Shown here: positions 32,642 through 40,903 of the stretch, one piece after another
Numbering within the stretch: the first letter of the stretch is position 1
Layout: every line of letters starts with the position of its first letter
Virus record (IMG/VR): IMGVR_UViG_3300035698_020072
Span: 1-55,704 of that record
From: a virus
Length of the DNA stretch: 55,704 nt
Direction: 5' to 3' (one strand)
The notes under the pieces: model-generated
What the model was told of the DNA's origin: nothing
Databases searched by the model: none
The model's input: only the letters and a program-made list of their open reading frames with translations
Program-made: the position numbers and the translations under genes

Positions 32642-33001
32642 TCAAAACTTTCTATAAAAAAACGTCATACCACAACTCTTACAGTCTCCAATTGGCAATG
32701 ACCTATTACACTTTGGGCAGATGTATTTGAAGTCAAAAAAGCTGTCTATTTTATCGGCACTGACGCTATAGTTTAAGTCGTCTTTATCCCTGTCTTCGAT
32801 AATAACATTTAGGCGCTTCTGTGGTAATATCTCAAACTCCATGCTACGACCTTCTTTGTAGCACCCTATTTGTATGGTGTTGTTGCCATTCACGACGACA
32901 CTTGTTTCGTAGTTATGATAATTAGCCGTTTTTGCTATCTCGGTTAGGATGTTTAGGGATTCTGTCAAATTGTCTTTGTTGTAACTGCGTTCGTTATTCA
33001 T
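32642..33001 (-). CDS. Hypothetical protein with C-terminal zinc ribbon
   Basis: 119 residues. N-terminal helices lead to a beta region (SVVVNGNNTIQIGCYKEG), followed by the zinc ribbon ICPKCNRSLPIGDCKSCGM, a CxxC-CxxC pair. ATG 33001 overlaps the end of the 3D-domain gene by 4 nt. Ribbon proteins of this type often bind nucleic acids. No specific family is recognised. Confidence 0.7.
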   Translation of the reverse strand: MNNERSYNKDNLTESLNILTEIAKTANYHNYETSVVVNGNNTIQIGCYKEGRSMEFEILPQKRLNVIIEDRDKDDLNYSVSADKIDSFFDFKYICPKCNRSLPIGDCKSCGMTFFYRKF

Positions 33002-33288
33002 TTTTTATTTCTCCGGTTGCCTATTCTTAAAAAGATTCCATGATCTACCTGTATAAAATATCTCTTTCCCCACTGCAAAGCTTCTTCATGTGTTGGGAAC
33101 AGAACTTCAAGCTTGCGACCTTTGGCTTTTGGACCAACATCATTTATCTTTGCAAATCCATATCCTTCAATATAAACCTTAGTCCCTTTTGGCAAAACAC
33201 TCCAGTCTCCAGCAACACATCCTCTTTCTGCTTTTTCAAGAGAGGCAACTTTCCCGTCGGCGAACTCGCCGCAACAGCATTTCTTGGG
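32998..33288 (-). CDS. 3D domain (lytic-transglycosylase-like) segment after an in-frame TGA
   Basis: A reading frame directly after the stop of the coiled-coil gene (33289-33291 TGA). It reads PKKCCCGEFADGKVAS, then CVAGDWSVLPKGTKVYIEGY, followed by FAKINDVGPKAKGRKLEVLF. This matches the 3D domain of MltA-type and phage lytic proteins, including Asp in the ND and the LEVLF strand. A Cys is expected where TGA falls, by analogy with AYC...CCG in relatives. A TTG at 33195 with weak GGAG could start a shorter form. It may be made by readthrough or be inactivated. Confidence 0.7.
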   Translation of the reverse strand, partial: PKKCCCGEFADGKVASLEKAERGCVAGDWSVLPKGTKVYIEGYGFAKINDVGPKAKGRKLEVLFPTHEEALQWGKRYFIQVDHGIFLRIGNRRNKK

Positions 33289-33687
33289 TCAGTAGGCTCT
33301 GATGGTCCAGATTTCTTGTTCTATTAAACTTGTTGGAATCTGCTCTTCCTGAACAATAGGTTCTTTTTTTATAATATTGGTAAGCTCTATCTTCGCATAG
33401 GCTAATTCTTGCTTAAGGGTCTGGTTTTCCTCTTCGACCTCCTCAAGCTCTTCCTCTGTTTCTCTCTGTGTTTCTTCCATTTCTTTTTGTTTTTCTTCCA
33501 TCTTTTTTTGTGTTTCTTTTATTTTTCCCACATATATGTGTAGTTCGGAAATGTATTCAAGCTGATCTCTTATGCACTGCCTGTCTCTTAGGGTATCCTT
33601 GACGTGACCGAGGAACGTCATTGTTAGCAATGCCAAAACCAAAAAGAACAACATCATATCCCTGTGTTCATCAAATATCTTTTTCAT
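33289..33687 (-). CDS. Membrane-anchored coiled-coil protein (N-terminal half of a 3D-domain protein)
   Basis: 132 residues to the TGA. A membrane segment (about residues 11-28, MLFFLVLALLTMTFLG) precedes a long Glu/Lys coiled coil (about 55-105) and ends IWTIRAY just before the TGA. The same frame continues into the 3D-domain segment at 32998-33288. The design (membrane anchor, coiled coil, 3D domain) occurs in known cell-wall lytic proteins such as YorM/YocH relatives. The predicted protein acts at the cell envelope. Confidence 0.8.
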   Translation of the reverse strand: MKKIFDEHRDMMLFFLVLALLTMTFLGHVKDTLRDRQCIRDQLEYISELHIYVGKIKETQKKMEEKQKEMEETQRETEEELEEVEEENQTLKQELAYAKIELTNIIKKEPIVQEEQIPTSLIEQEIWTIRAY

Positions 33688-34337
33688 ACGGCCCCCCTAC
33701 CATGACAACACTCACACGCTTGGCTTGCTTCACCTGTTCCGTTACACTCTTGGCATTCGTCTTCGTATAAATCCTGCACATCACCATATCCGACATTTGT
33801 CTTTTTGTCAAACCCATCCACGAGCTTCTCAATCACCTTTATGTCACGGCCATATTTCTCCATTAACACCACCATGGCATTCACGAACATAACAAGGTTT
33901 TTCTCAGTAGCTGGCAAGGTTAGAACGTCCAGCCCCTCTTCCGGCTTCGCCTCGGTCGGCTCGGGCTCGCGGATCGGCGCGGCGTGTTGGTACAAACCAA
34001 ATCTACCGTTTTCATCTTCCACAAGATGTTTAAATAAATTCTTATAATGATAGCATCTATAATTACATTTTTTTGGAGTTGAATCCGCATACGACGCCCA
34101 GACCTCTTCGCCCGGCTCGAAATAGTGGCGCTCTATTATTGAGAATTCCGGCATAAAACCATATGCTTCTTCGAACCTACAATACAAAGGAGTTGAAGAA
34201 TTTTTCGCATAATATATATGGGCTATCGTTAGCCATTTCATTTTCTTTATTTCATCTGAATTAAACCTATGTATATCAGCATAATCTTTTGCACAAATTA
34301 CAACTCTGTCGCCTACGCGATAATCATTCTCTTTCAT
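33684..34337 (-). CDS. SH3-like and zinc-finger hypothetical protein
   Basis: 217 residues. The N-terminal half has GDRVVICAKDYADIHRF and IIERHYFEPGEEVWASYAD, shared with the proteins at 34550-35149 and in part 51761-52126. The C-terminus CQECNGTGEASQACECCHGR has CxxCxGxG repeats like DnaJ zinc fingers. Such fingers bind unfolded proteins or nucleic acids. The TGATG-like coupling to the next gene supports co-translation. Confidence 0.72.
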   Translation of the reverse strand: MKENDYRVGDRVVICAKDYADIHRFNSDEIKKMKWLTIAHIYYAKNSSTPLYCRFEEAYGFMPEFSIIERHYFEPGEEVWASYADSTPKKCNYRCYHYKNLFKHLVEDENGRFGLYQHAAPIREPEPTEAKPEEGLDVLTLPATEKNLVMFVNAMVVLMEKYGRDIKVIEKLVDGFDKKTNVGYGDVQDLYEDECQECNGTGEASQACECCHGRGAV

Positions 34338-34519
34338 CAGTCAGTTCCCCTCTCAATAACAATCCTTAGCGCCTCTTCCCTTGTCATCCCAAGTTCTATG
34401 AGATGATCAAAGCGCTGCACAAGTAGCTTGGTAGTCTCTCGGACTACTTCCTCTATGATTTCTGAGTTTTGCTTTACGTTGCTTAATGCCATCCTCATTT
34501 CTTTCCCAATCTCACTCAT
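34337..34519 (-). CDS. Small helical protein
   Basis: 60 residues, almost entirely helical (SNVKQNSEIIEEVVRETTKL, then HLIELGMTREEALRIVIERG). It overlaps the next gene by one base at 34337. No motif is recognised. It lies between two paralogous SH3-like genes. Confidence 0.6.
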   Translation of the reverse strand: MSEIGKEMRMALSNVKQNSEIIEEVVRETTKLLVQRFDHLIELGMTREEALRIVIERGTD

Positions 34520-34549
34520 TACTTACCACCTTCCTTTTCCACCCACGTG

Positions 34550-35149
34550 TCACAAATTCCTAATGGCATCGGCCACCTCTATCCCGAGGTCGTCAAAAAA
34601 CTTTTTCGCATTTTTTGTGCATTCGCGGAACTGTTGAATGGTGGACAGGCATTCTTCACGAGCTAACTTTAAATCCTCTTCCGACTTTGAACAATCGCCG
34701 CATGTCACGCTGGTAACGTCAATGTCTTTCCCGCACTTGGCACATTCGGTTTTCAGGATGACTTCAGGTTCTGGCTCTTTGCGAATTGGGGCAACGTGTT
34801 TTACTTCACCATAACACCCGTCAGTGTCAACTAAAAAAGGGTTGTCATACCAAGACCCATATCCCACAAACCTGGCTTCAAAAGGCTCATCTTCAAAATG
34901 TTGGTAAGCCAACACGCCTTCACCAAACTCGAAATAGTGGCGCTGGATAATACTCTCTGGATAATAGAAACAGCCATCAATGGCGTTTTTTAAGTCAGGG
35001 TTATCAAATTTATATTCGCCATCTTCTATATCTGTAATAGTGAGCCATTTTAAACGCACAACATTATCACATTTTAGTCCATACTTGTCGCATTTGCTCC
35101 AGTCGATAACCACACGATCTCCAACACAATAGTTACTTGGTTTAGTCAT
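34550..35149 (-). CDS. SH3-like/zinc-finger paralogue
   Basis: 199 residues from ATG 35149, which has AGGA upstream; the frame is open further but overlaps the neighbour. Shared features with the gene at 33684-34337: YCVGDRVVIDW, KWLTITDI, IIQRHYFEFGEGVLAY and HVAPIRKEPEP. The C-terminus has CAKCGKDID...CGDCSK, a CxxC pair. These two are probably tandem duplicates with diverged C-terminal ends. Function unknown. Confidence 0.72.
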   Translation of the reverse strand: MTKPSNYCVGDRVVIDWSKCDKYGLKCDNVVRLKWLTITDIEDGEYKFDNPDLKNAIDGCFYYPESIIQRHYFEFGEGVLAYQHFEDEPFEARFVGYGSWYDNPFLVDTDGCYGEVKHVAPIRKEPEPEVILKTECAKCGKDIDVTSVTCGDCSKSEEDLKLAREECLSTIQQFRECTKNAKKFFDDLGIEVADAIRNL

Positions 35150-35498
35150 TACTTGTTCCTCCGTTCCAAAATTCTTTTTCATACTCTGCGAGAGCAAAGC
35201 CCCACAAAAGAGCTTCGATTTCCATAAGACACGTGCCATCTACTTCTTCGTCTTCGTCTTCGTTCGGTCCATGGCTCCAAAACATATCGTGTTTGATTTG
35301 ACACAGCCTGTTAGAACGTTGTGAAACTACTACTGCTTCCATCATGTATTGTACCATACATGAACAACTAAGGTTAACAACAGCTTTTAGCATTGTCCAA
35401 AAAACCACCTTTTCCGAATAACAGCTTACACAATGACCCCCAATAGGAGTAAAGCCCTTGTCAAATGTTTTATCACACACACAGCATTTTTGTTTCAT
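35142..35498 (-). CDS. Cys-rich hypothetical protein
   Basis: 118 residues from ATG 35498, with AGGAGGT before it. KCCVCDKTFDKG and HCVSCYSEK make a CxxC-x-CxxC zinc site. A middle region is hydrophobic, and the C-terminus is acidic. Context: directly downstream of the kinase-PP2C-VWA set, though in the other operon group. No family name. Confidence 0.68.
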   Translation of the reverse strand: MKQKCCVCDKTFDKGFTPIGGHCVSCYSEKVVFWTMLKAVVNLSCSCMVQYMMEAVVVSQRSNRLCQIKHDMFWSHGPNEDEDEEVDGTCLMEIEALLWGFALAEYEKEFWNGGTSND

Positions 35499-35506
35499 CA
35501 TACCTC

Positions 35507-37171
35507 CTATTTCATCTTCAAACCATATATCTTGTTGTCAGCATAGAACATTACGTCATTCCCATTGCTGCACAGCCTCATGTTTCCATCTATGTTGTCG
35601 TCTTGTATAAGTTTTACTTTGTTTATGTTGTTGCTCTTGAAAATTTCAACCTCTTCGTTCTCATTAATATACACACAAACACCGTTCTCAAGCACCGTAA
35701 AGTTCAAGTTATATCCCTGAACGTCTTTGATTATTCTCGGAGGTGCTTCATTATTTAGTGAATAAACGAACTTATCATATCGTCCGTTCTTGGAGCCAAC
35801 GACCATCAATATGTCTTTTTCATACTTACCGTTTATGATCTTATATCCATCGAGTTCCTTGAGTCTCTTTTGGACGCAGGAGCCAGGCTTGGGAAACACA
35901 GACGCATAGTATGTACCCAGTACGCTCTGTATGGCTACACCCGTGAACATTTGGGTTGCCTTTTCCATTACGGTTCCGACGAGATTAGCAGCGACCATGG
36001 GCTTGTGCTCTGAACCCATGAACTGAAGCTCTAATATCTTATCTGCATTTTTCGCATATATTCTTCCCGAGCTAAACATTATTTTTTCCGCACTGCACTC
36101 GTTCATGTTTACCCATTGCTGTTGTTTGAGGTTAAAGACAGTCAGTTTACCATCAAGAACATCTATGGAAAACGGTGTGGAACCATAGTAGTATACAAGC
36201 CCAGAAGTTTTGCCCTTAACGTGTTTCTTTTTGTCAAAAACATACCCTTTGTCGCACACAACACAGTCTTGTCCGTAATTGCACACGTAATCTTTTATCT
36301 TCCAGTAGGACTCAAACAGTTCTTTTATTTCAAAACTATTGCTCGACTTAGATATTATGGTCTGTGGGATTATCTCCACGACGAAACCGTCTTCAAATGG
36401 CGGCACTCCACGATACCCTCTTTCGAACACGGACTCATACCACTTCTTGTAGTTCTCGGGAATAATGTTGAGTGACATACAGCTTTTGGGCACACTTACG
36501 TCCTTGTTGAAAACCGACATGTTCTTAATCATTCTCGCATCAAACCCCTTCAGCGATGAGTGTTTTCCCTTGTATGGATGTATGCCAACGAGCAACTGAA
36601 AACTTACTATGGCAAAAGAAAACCAATCTGTGTTAGTGCTGAACACATTCTTCTCGGAATGCCTGTCTCTTATGCTATCCATTATGGCCGTGGAAGGATA
36701 GTTTTTGGTTTGGTATGAATCAACGTCTATGAAGTATATTTTTTTAAACTTGTGATCACTTAATAGGTTCAGTTCGTTCAGATCTACAATGAGAATATTT
36801 TTTTCGTGGATATATTTGATTGTCTCCTGCATGTTCCTCAACAACCCGAAAGACATCTCTCCGGTGATGTTAAACCTGTCCTTAAAAGCCTTGGTGAACA
36901 GTTGGCACAACACTACGGTATCTGGGACATATGGCATCGTGTATCCAGCGGGCTTGCCGTTTTTATACACAACATCTTCTGGGCTTATGACACTTTTATT
37001 CTTAAGGACCGACAGTTCGTTAATCTTCTTCAGGTTTATCATCCTCTTGGGATCACCATATATCTTATAGGCAGTATGCCCCTTGGCAAAAACAGATCCT
37101 TCGCCACCGCTGGCGATGAAGTCGTTCTTGTTTAGGTTTATATTCATGCCGTTGATTTGATATTTTGACAT
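35507..37171 (-). CDS. Protein kinase-like domain with C-terminal repeat region
   Basis: About 554 residues from ATG 37171. The kinase fold shows a Gly-rich loop SGGEGSVF (22-27), a Lys in AYKIY (36), and IVDLNELNLL with Asp130 and Asn135 as in HRD...N. A later FIDVDSYQ (Asp149/151) replaces DFG. The C-terminal 300 residues repeat strands and Gly (e.g. YYYGSTPFSIDVLDGKLTVF), as in beta-propellers. Its neighbours are PP2C and VWA genes, matching a TerY-P-type triad. It may phosphorylate a partner; targets unknown. Confidence 0.85.
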   Translation of the reverse strand: MSKYQINGMNINLNKNDFIASGGEGSVFAKGHTAYKIYGDPKRMINLKKINELSVLKNKSVISPEDVVYKNGKPAGYTMPYVPDTVVLCQLFTKAFKDRFNITGEMSFGLLRNMQETIKYIHEKNILIVDLNELNLLSDHKFKKIYFIDVDSYQTKNYPSTAIMDSIRDRHSEKNVFSTNTDWFSFAIVSFQLLVGIHPYKGKHSSLKGFDARMIKNMSVFNKDVSVPKSCMSLNIIPENYKKWYESVFERGYRGVPPFEDGFVVEIIPQTIISKSSNSFEIKELFESYWKIKDYVCNYGQDCVVCDKGYVFDKKKHVKGKTSGLVYYYGSTPFSIDVLDGKLTVFNLKQQQWVNMNECSAEKIMFSSGRIYAKNADKILELQFMGSEHKPMVAANLVGTVMEKATQMFTGVAIQSVLGTYYASVFPKPGSCVQKRLKELDGYKIINGKYEKDILMVVGSKNGRYDKFVYSLNNEAPPRIIKDVQGYNLNFTVLENGVCVYINENEEVEIFKSNNINKVKLIQDDNIDGNMRLCSNGNDVMFYADNKIYGLKMK

Positions 37172-37172
37172 A

Positions 37173-37958
37173 TTATTCACCAAAATGTATAGCGGCCATT
37201 GAAATATCATCAGAATGATTAATGTTGTTTTTCCTGCACTTCTTCAAAAATGCTCTGACTCTTCTCTTAACAAACTCTCCTGTGTAATTTTTGAATGAAG
37301 ACAACTCCTTGACCACCTCAACAACGGGCATGTCAAAAGTGTCTATCCCATCTGAACAAACTGCTACGAACTCATAATTATCTTTGGGAAGCTTAAAACC
37401 AAAAGCATCTTGATCTGCTGACATTTCCGTGGTTTCATCACCAATAAGATATCTTGTTATCTCCCTGTTCATGCCAAACTCTTCCCTATACCTATTTTCC
37501 CTGCTAAGATCCAACGAATAACTGAAATAAAATGGTGCACCAGACGGATATTCTATCTTCCAAAGGCTTATGCGTCCATCGTCGCTTTTTGCTATGACAA
37601 AACCGTCTCCAGAGGTAATTATGTTGACATAATCTCTATACTCCTCAAGATAAAACAAAGTCGTGTCAAGACAAAACCTTGATAGATTCAGGCGCTCAAC
37701 GCTTTCTACGGCATCACGTAGCGAATTATACAATAGCCTTTCGGCTCGAAAATATAGCGACGTGGAGTATTCAAGATCTATTCCCGTATTAAAAGCGCTC
37801 CTCGTGAATGCCCTTGCTCCGAAGTCCGTATCATCAGAAGATGAACATCCGTCTGATATGATTGCGACGTGATTCCCATTGTGATTAATGCCAGCGTAAG
37901 CATAGTCTTCGCAGACCATATGGGATTTGCCAATTGAAAAATGAGAATCACAATTCAT
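37173..37958 (-). CDS. PP2C-like protein phosphatase
   Basis: 261 residues. Metal-site motifs: MVCEDYAYAG near the start, AIISDGCSSSDDTDFGARAF, IITSGDGFV and a late CSDGIDTF. A final HSDDISMAAI gives the last Asp. These correspond to the PP2C manganese-binding aspartates. It removes phosphate from Ser/Thr and in TerY-P triads opposes the kinase. It overlaps the kinase gene end at 37171-37173 and is 18 nt from the VWA gene. Confidence 0.9.
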   Translation of the reverse strand: MNCDSHFSIGKSHMVCEDYAYAGINHNGNHVAIISDGCSSSDDTDFGARAFTRSAFNTGIDLEYSTSLYFRAERLLYNSLRDAVESVERLNLSRFCLDTTLFYLEEYRDYVNIITSGDGFVIAKSDDGRISLWKIEYPSGAPFYFSYSLDLSRENRYREEFGMNREITRYLIGDETTEMSADQDAFGFKLPKDNYEFVAVCSDGIDTFDMPVVEVVKELSSFKNYTGEFVKRRVRAFLKKCRKNNINHSDDISMAAIHFGE

Positions 37959-37975
37959 AGTGCACCACCCGTTCT

Positions 37976-38704
37976 TTAAAACGTAAGCGACTGAGAAGGA
38001 CCATTGGTTCCTAAAGCCTGAGACTGAGAAGAGATAGACGAAGAAACAAAAGCTGCGAGCCTGGCAAAAGTCTTGGAGTCTATCGACTTCGTGCCTACAT
38101 ACTGGGTGAAGTCCACGTCATTTTTGAATCTTTCAAGCTCATTACTGGAGTCTTGGTCAACTCCTACTCCGACAAGGATTGTCACTATGCTTTCTACGCT
38201 CTCGTCCTTCTTGATTTTTGCTACAGCCTCTGTCACTTGGGTTATCGTGTTTGTCGAGTTGTTTTCACATCCATCCGTAATGACAACAAGTATGGCATTT
38301 GCTTCGTAGTCGTTGTCAGACAAGTTCTTACCATAGACGTTAAGGGCTTCTACGGCGTTAACAGACGCATCATACAGGGACGTGCAACCACCAGGGCTTA
38401 TGAAGTCCGTGTAGTCATCTGCGTTGCATTCTCCAAGTGGCTTAAATCCGTGTGTTTCCGTCAGCTTGCTGTTAAAGTCTATGATTCTCAGCATCAAGTT
38501 GTCTGCTCTTGGAGACTTCAGGCATGCTGCCACTACGGTTCTGATGCATTCTTCCAGTTCGTCCTTATATGATGCCACGCTTCCGCTCGTGTCAAGTGCT
38601 ATGGAAACAAGAGTGTATTCTGTTGCTCCCAACTCGTCGATCTTTTTGTGCGAGAATCCATAAGGAGATACCTTAAGGACACTGTTTTCCATTCCATTTT
38701 CCAT
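37976..38704 (-). CDS. VWA domain protein (TerY-like)
   Basis: 242 residues from ATG 38704, with AAAGGA upstream; ATG 38734 lies earlier without a site. The MIDAS metal site is SIALDTSGSVA, then GGCTSLYDAS and VVITDGCEN, giving the D-x-S-x-S, Thr and Asp ligands. The C-terminal 30 residues are Ser-rich. In TerY-type systems the VWA domain binds a phosphorylated partner. Paired with PP2C and kinase genes in the same order, this suggests a signalling triad. Confidence 0.9.
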   Translation of the reverse strand: MENGMENSVLKVSPYGFSHKKIDELGATEYTLVSIALDTSGSVASYKDELEECIRTVVAACLKSPRADNLMLRIIDFNSKLTETHGFKPLGECNADDYTDFISPGGCTSLYDASVNAVEALNVYGKNLSDNDYEANAILVVITDGCENNSTNTITQVTEAVAKIKKDESVESIVTILVGVGVDQDSSNELERFKNDVDFTQYVGTKSIDSKTFARLAAFVSSSISSQSQALGTNGPSQSLTF

Positions 38705-38773
38705 GGTACACATCCTTTCGTTATTTATGATCATGGTTTTCTGTTAATTTTTTTTTTGGATGAAGATAGAACC

Positions 38774-38779
38774 ATTATA
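38774..38779 (-). promoter_or_regulatory. Isolated -10-like element before VWA gene
   Basis: TATAAT lies on the minus strand at 38779-38774, about 70 nt upstream of the VWA start. No good -35 was found. An A-rich stretch separates it from the gene. It may be the triad's promoter or a weak chance match. Confidence 0.35.
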
Positions 38780-38810
38780 CTATATACACATTTTAGTCCT
38801 ATATGTTATT

Positions 38811-39608
38811 TTACGCCATCCAATCCTTTGTGGTCGAAATCTTCATTCCCTTTGCCCCCATTTCCTTTATAAAGTCTTCTTCCAAGTTCTCAAATCCGGG
38901 AACAGGGCTACATGCATCTTCAAGCAATACGAACTTACCTATAGAGCTTTCGTCAGAGAAGTTTTCTGCCGTATCACGTAAACTGTGGGCGAGGCAATGG
39001 CTACTTGCTTCACCGGCGACGAGAATGACATCAGCTTCCTCGATTGTCTGTATGAAGCCCGTGTTTAACTGTGTCGTAACATCTTCGGGGTCTGGGACGT
39101 CTGCCTGTACGGCACTGTAATGTTCAGTCCAAGGGTTGCTGCCTTTTGTTACGTAGTTGACAACGTTGAAATCCTTTTCCCATTCCATAATGGCATCAAA
39201 CAGGGTAGAACAAACCTGCGCACCGTTACTTCCAATGAGGCAGTGTGGTGGCCATATGCACAGTGGGTATCTAGCGTTTCGTTCGAGCTTATCCACGTAT
39301 TCCGTTGCTCTCTTCTGACACCTTAAGTCACTTGCTCTCCAACTTCCAGCGTTTACATCTGAAGCCGAGATGATCGTGAAGGGATCGGGGTGTTTGCCGT
39401 CTTTGCCAACCCAAAATATAGGATGGGCGATGTCAACGTAGTGGTGACTATCCAAGGTGATATGTATGGATTTCAGCTTATCCTTAACTCTGCCGACAAA
39501 TCCAGCAAGCCTCTCCATATCTTCGTTTGCTCCGGGAACAAACAGGCTACCAGTTGGGTCACAAAAGTCATACTGCGGATCAATAACCAATAAATGAACA
39601 TTCTGCAT
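38811..39608 (-). CDS. Nicotinamidase-like cysteine hydrolase
   Basis: 265 residues. Catalytic residues fit the family: Asp10 (LLVIDPQYDF), Lys155 (VTKGSNP) and Cys205 (ASSHCLAHSL). Metal-site residues include DSHHYVDIAH (Asp53, His55/56, His62). It hydrolyses nicotinamide to nicotinate, the first step of one NAD salvage route. The adjacent gene at 39672-40097 encodes the start of nicotinate phosphoribosyltransferase, the next step. The start ATG 39608 has AAGGAG upstream. Confidence 0.9.
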   Translation of the reverse strand: MQNVHLLVIDPQYDFCDPTGSLFVPGANEDMERLAGFVGRVKDKLKSIHITLDSHHYVDIAHPIFWVGKDGKHPDPFTIISASDVNAGSWRASDLRCQKRATEYVDKLERNARYPLCIWPPHCLIGSNGAQVCSTLFDAIMEWEKDFNVVNYVTKGSNPWTEHYSAVQADVPDPEDVTTQLNTGFIQTIEEADVILVAGEASSHCLAHSLRDTAENFSDESSIGKFVLLEDACSPVPGFENLEEDFIKEMGAKGMKISTTKDWMA

Positions 39609-39671
39609 CTTCTTTCTCCTTAAAGGTTGTTTGTAGTGTAGAACGACGGTTTATTTCCCTGATCCTTTCTA

Positions 39672-40097
39672 TTATCTGTTTTTTGGAGGTTTTAGGTCAT
39701 AAACAATACTGTTATATAACTCACTGATTGTAGCTAACAGGGGCACCTCCCAGAATATAGTATCTTTCCAAAGCCCCTTAACTTTTACGCTTAATTGTCC
39801 CTCGTTCTGCTCTATTTTAACCTGAGATAGATTATATCTGTAGTTCATAAGAAAATCAGAGTAAAATTGTGACAAAAAAGGACATTTTCTAAGCAAGAAC
39901 GCAGATTCTTTGCCTGTTAGTTTTATGTCTTCAAATTTACTAATAGCATATCTTAGTTGGTATGCAAAACCCTCTGGAAATACGATGTCGTCTCTGACTA
40001 TGAGTTTATACTCGACTTCCGTGCCTGGGAATAGCGAATAGGCAACTTGTCCCATTGTGAATTTGTATAGGTCATTTTCTAAAAAACTTTCTATCAT
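39672..40097 (-). pseudogene. Nicotinate phosphoribosyltransferase, N-terminal fragment
   Basis: 141 residues similar to the first third of PncB/NAPRT: FLENDLYKFTMGQVAYSLFP, FPEGFAYQLRYAI, FLRKCPFLSQFYSDFL as read with gaps, and FWEVPLLATISELYNSIV. The whole family is about 400 residues, and the phosphoribosyl-pyrophosphate site lies in the missing C-terminal part. The frame ends at a stop and no remaining downstream segment was found, so a deletion is likely. It may be non-functional or form part of a complex; both are inference. Confidence 0.8.
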
Positions 40098-40121
40098 CGG
40101 AATGTCCTTTCTTTTAACACT

Positions 40122-40376
40122 CTATTGTTGATGTATTTCTAAGAAACACCTTCTACAATATTTGCCGTCAAGATAGTCTTGGTAGTCTGTTACACAAATT
40201 AACCCACGATGTTTCCATTCTCCACACATTTCACATACCCCAGAAGTATCTCTGCAATAACAGTCGTAATGATCGTAATCATCATATGGGACACCTTGGT
40301 TCTCTAAAAGAAAATCAATCTTAGACTGCATTACTTTTATTATTTTCATAAGCTCTATGTAATCGTCTTTATTCAT
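40122..40376 (-). CDS. Small Cys-rich protein
   Basis: 84 residues from ATG 40376, overlapping the preceding stop (ATGA). It has CYCRDTSGVCEMCGEWKH and CRRCFLEIHQ, giving several CxxC pairs that could form a zinc cluster. The N-terminus is helical. No family is recognised. Confidence 0.68.
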   Translation of the reverse strand: MNKDDYIELMKIIKVMQSKIDFLLENQGVPYDDYDHYDCYCRDTSGVCEMCGEWKHRGLICVTDYQDYLDGKYCRRCFLEIHQQ

Positions 40377-40714
40377 TTTTCTAACCATTTTTTGTAAGGA
40401 GTGGTACAAAACGAATTAATTTTTCCACAATTCTTACATAATACGTGAAAAGCATCCACTTGAAACCAACTATTATCTGTTTTAAGTTCTAAGACAAAAT
40501 TTCCAACAGACAACGCTTGAAAATTGTTGCCATCACACACACAACATTTTCGACCACAAGAAACTTTGTTTAAAAATCTTGCAATAGATTCCGTATCTTT
40601 TTTGTCTATGGTGTTACAACTATTATCTTTGCTCTTGTTTTTGTTTTCTTTTTTAAGCTCAACATATGACAATATTGAAAAAATTAGTGCCAAGGATATA
40701 ATTACGGATAACAT
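40373..40714 (-). CDS. Membrane-anchored Cys-rich protein
   Basis: 113 residues. One N-terminal membrane segment (about 2-18, LSVIISLALIFSILSYVE) is followed by a Lys-rich stretch. CGRKCCVCDG and CKNCGKINSFC are zinc-ribbon-like pairs. AGGAG is before ATG 40714. Function unknown. It is immediately upstream (in plus coordinates) of the tRNA-like region. Confidence 0.68.
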   Translation of the reverse strand: MLSVIISLALIFSILSYVELKKENKNKSKDNSCNTIDKKDTESIARFLNKVSCGRKCCVCDGNNFQALSVGNFVLELKTDNSWFQVDAFHVLCKNCGKINSFCTTPYKKWLEK

Positions 40715-40751
40715 TGTCGGCTCTCCTATTAAATTAAACGCCAGACTCTCC

Positions 40752-40767
40752 CGGCAGTCACACCACT
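40752..40767 (-). repeat. 16-nt repeat, copy B
   Basis: On the plus strand CGGCAGTCACACCACT; an identical copy is at 41012-41027. In both cases the minus-strand form AGTGGTGTGACTGCCG lies downstream of a tRNA-like structure and can form a stem with nearby bases (GACT...AGTC). Confidence 0.75.
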
Positions 40768-40903
40768 TCTTATTCTCCGCATGTGTCGCGTGTCAAGCCT
40801 CTCGGGATTAGCCTGACTTACCCGCCAGAGATCCTTGTCCCATGGTCTGCGTCACTCTGGAATCGGTACCGGCCGCTTTTAACTAACTTGACCATAGTCC
40901 TAA

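Noticed and set aside
33289-33291. Selenocysteine at the TGA
   Set aside because: No SECIS-like hairpin was recognised downstream and no selenium genes are in view. Readthrough or nonsense change explains the data more simply.
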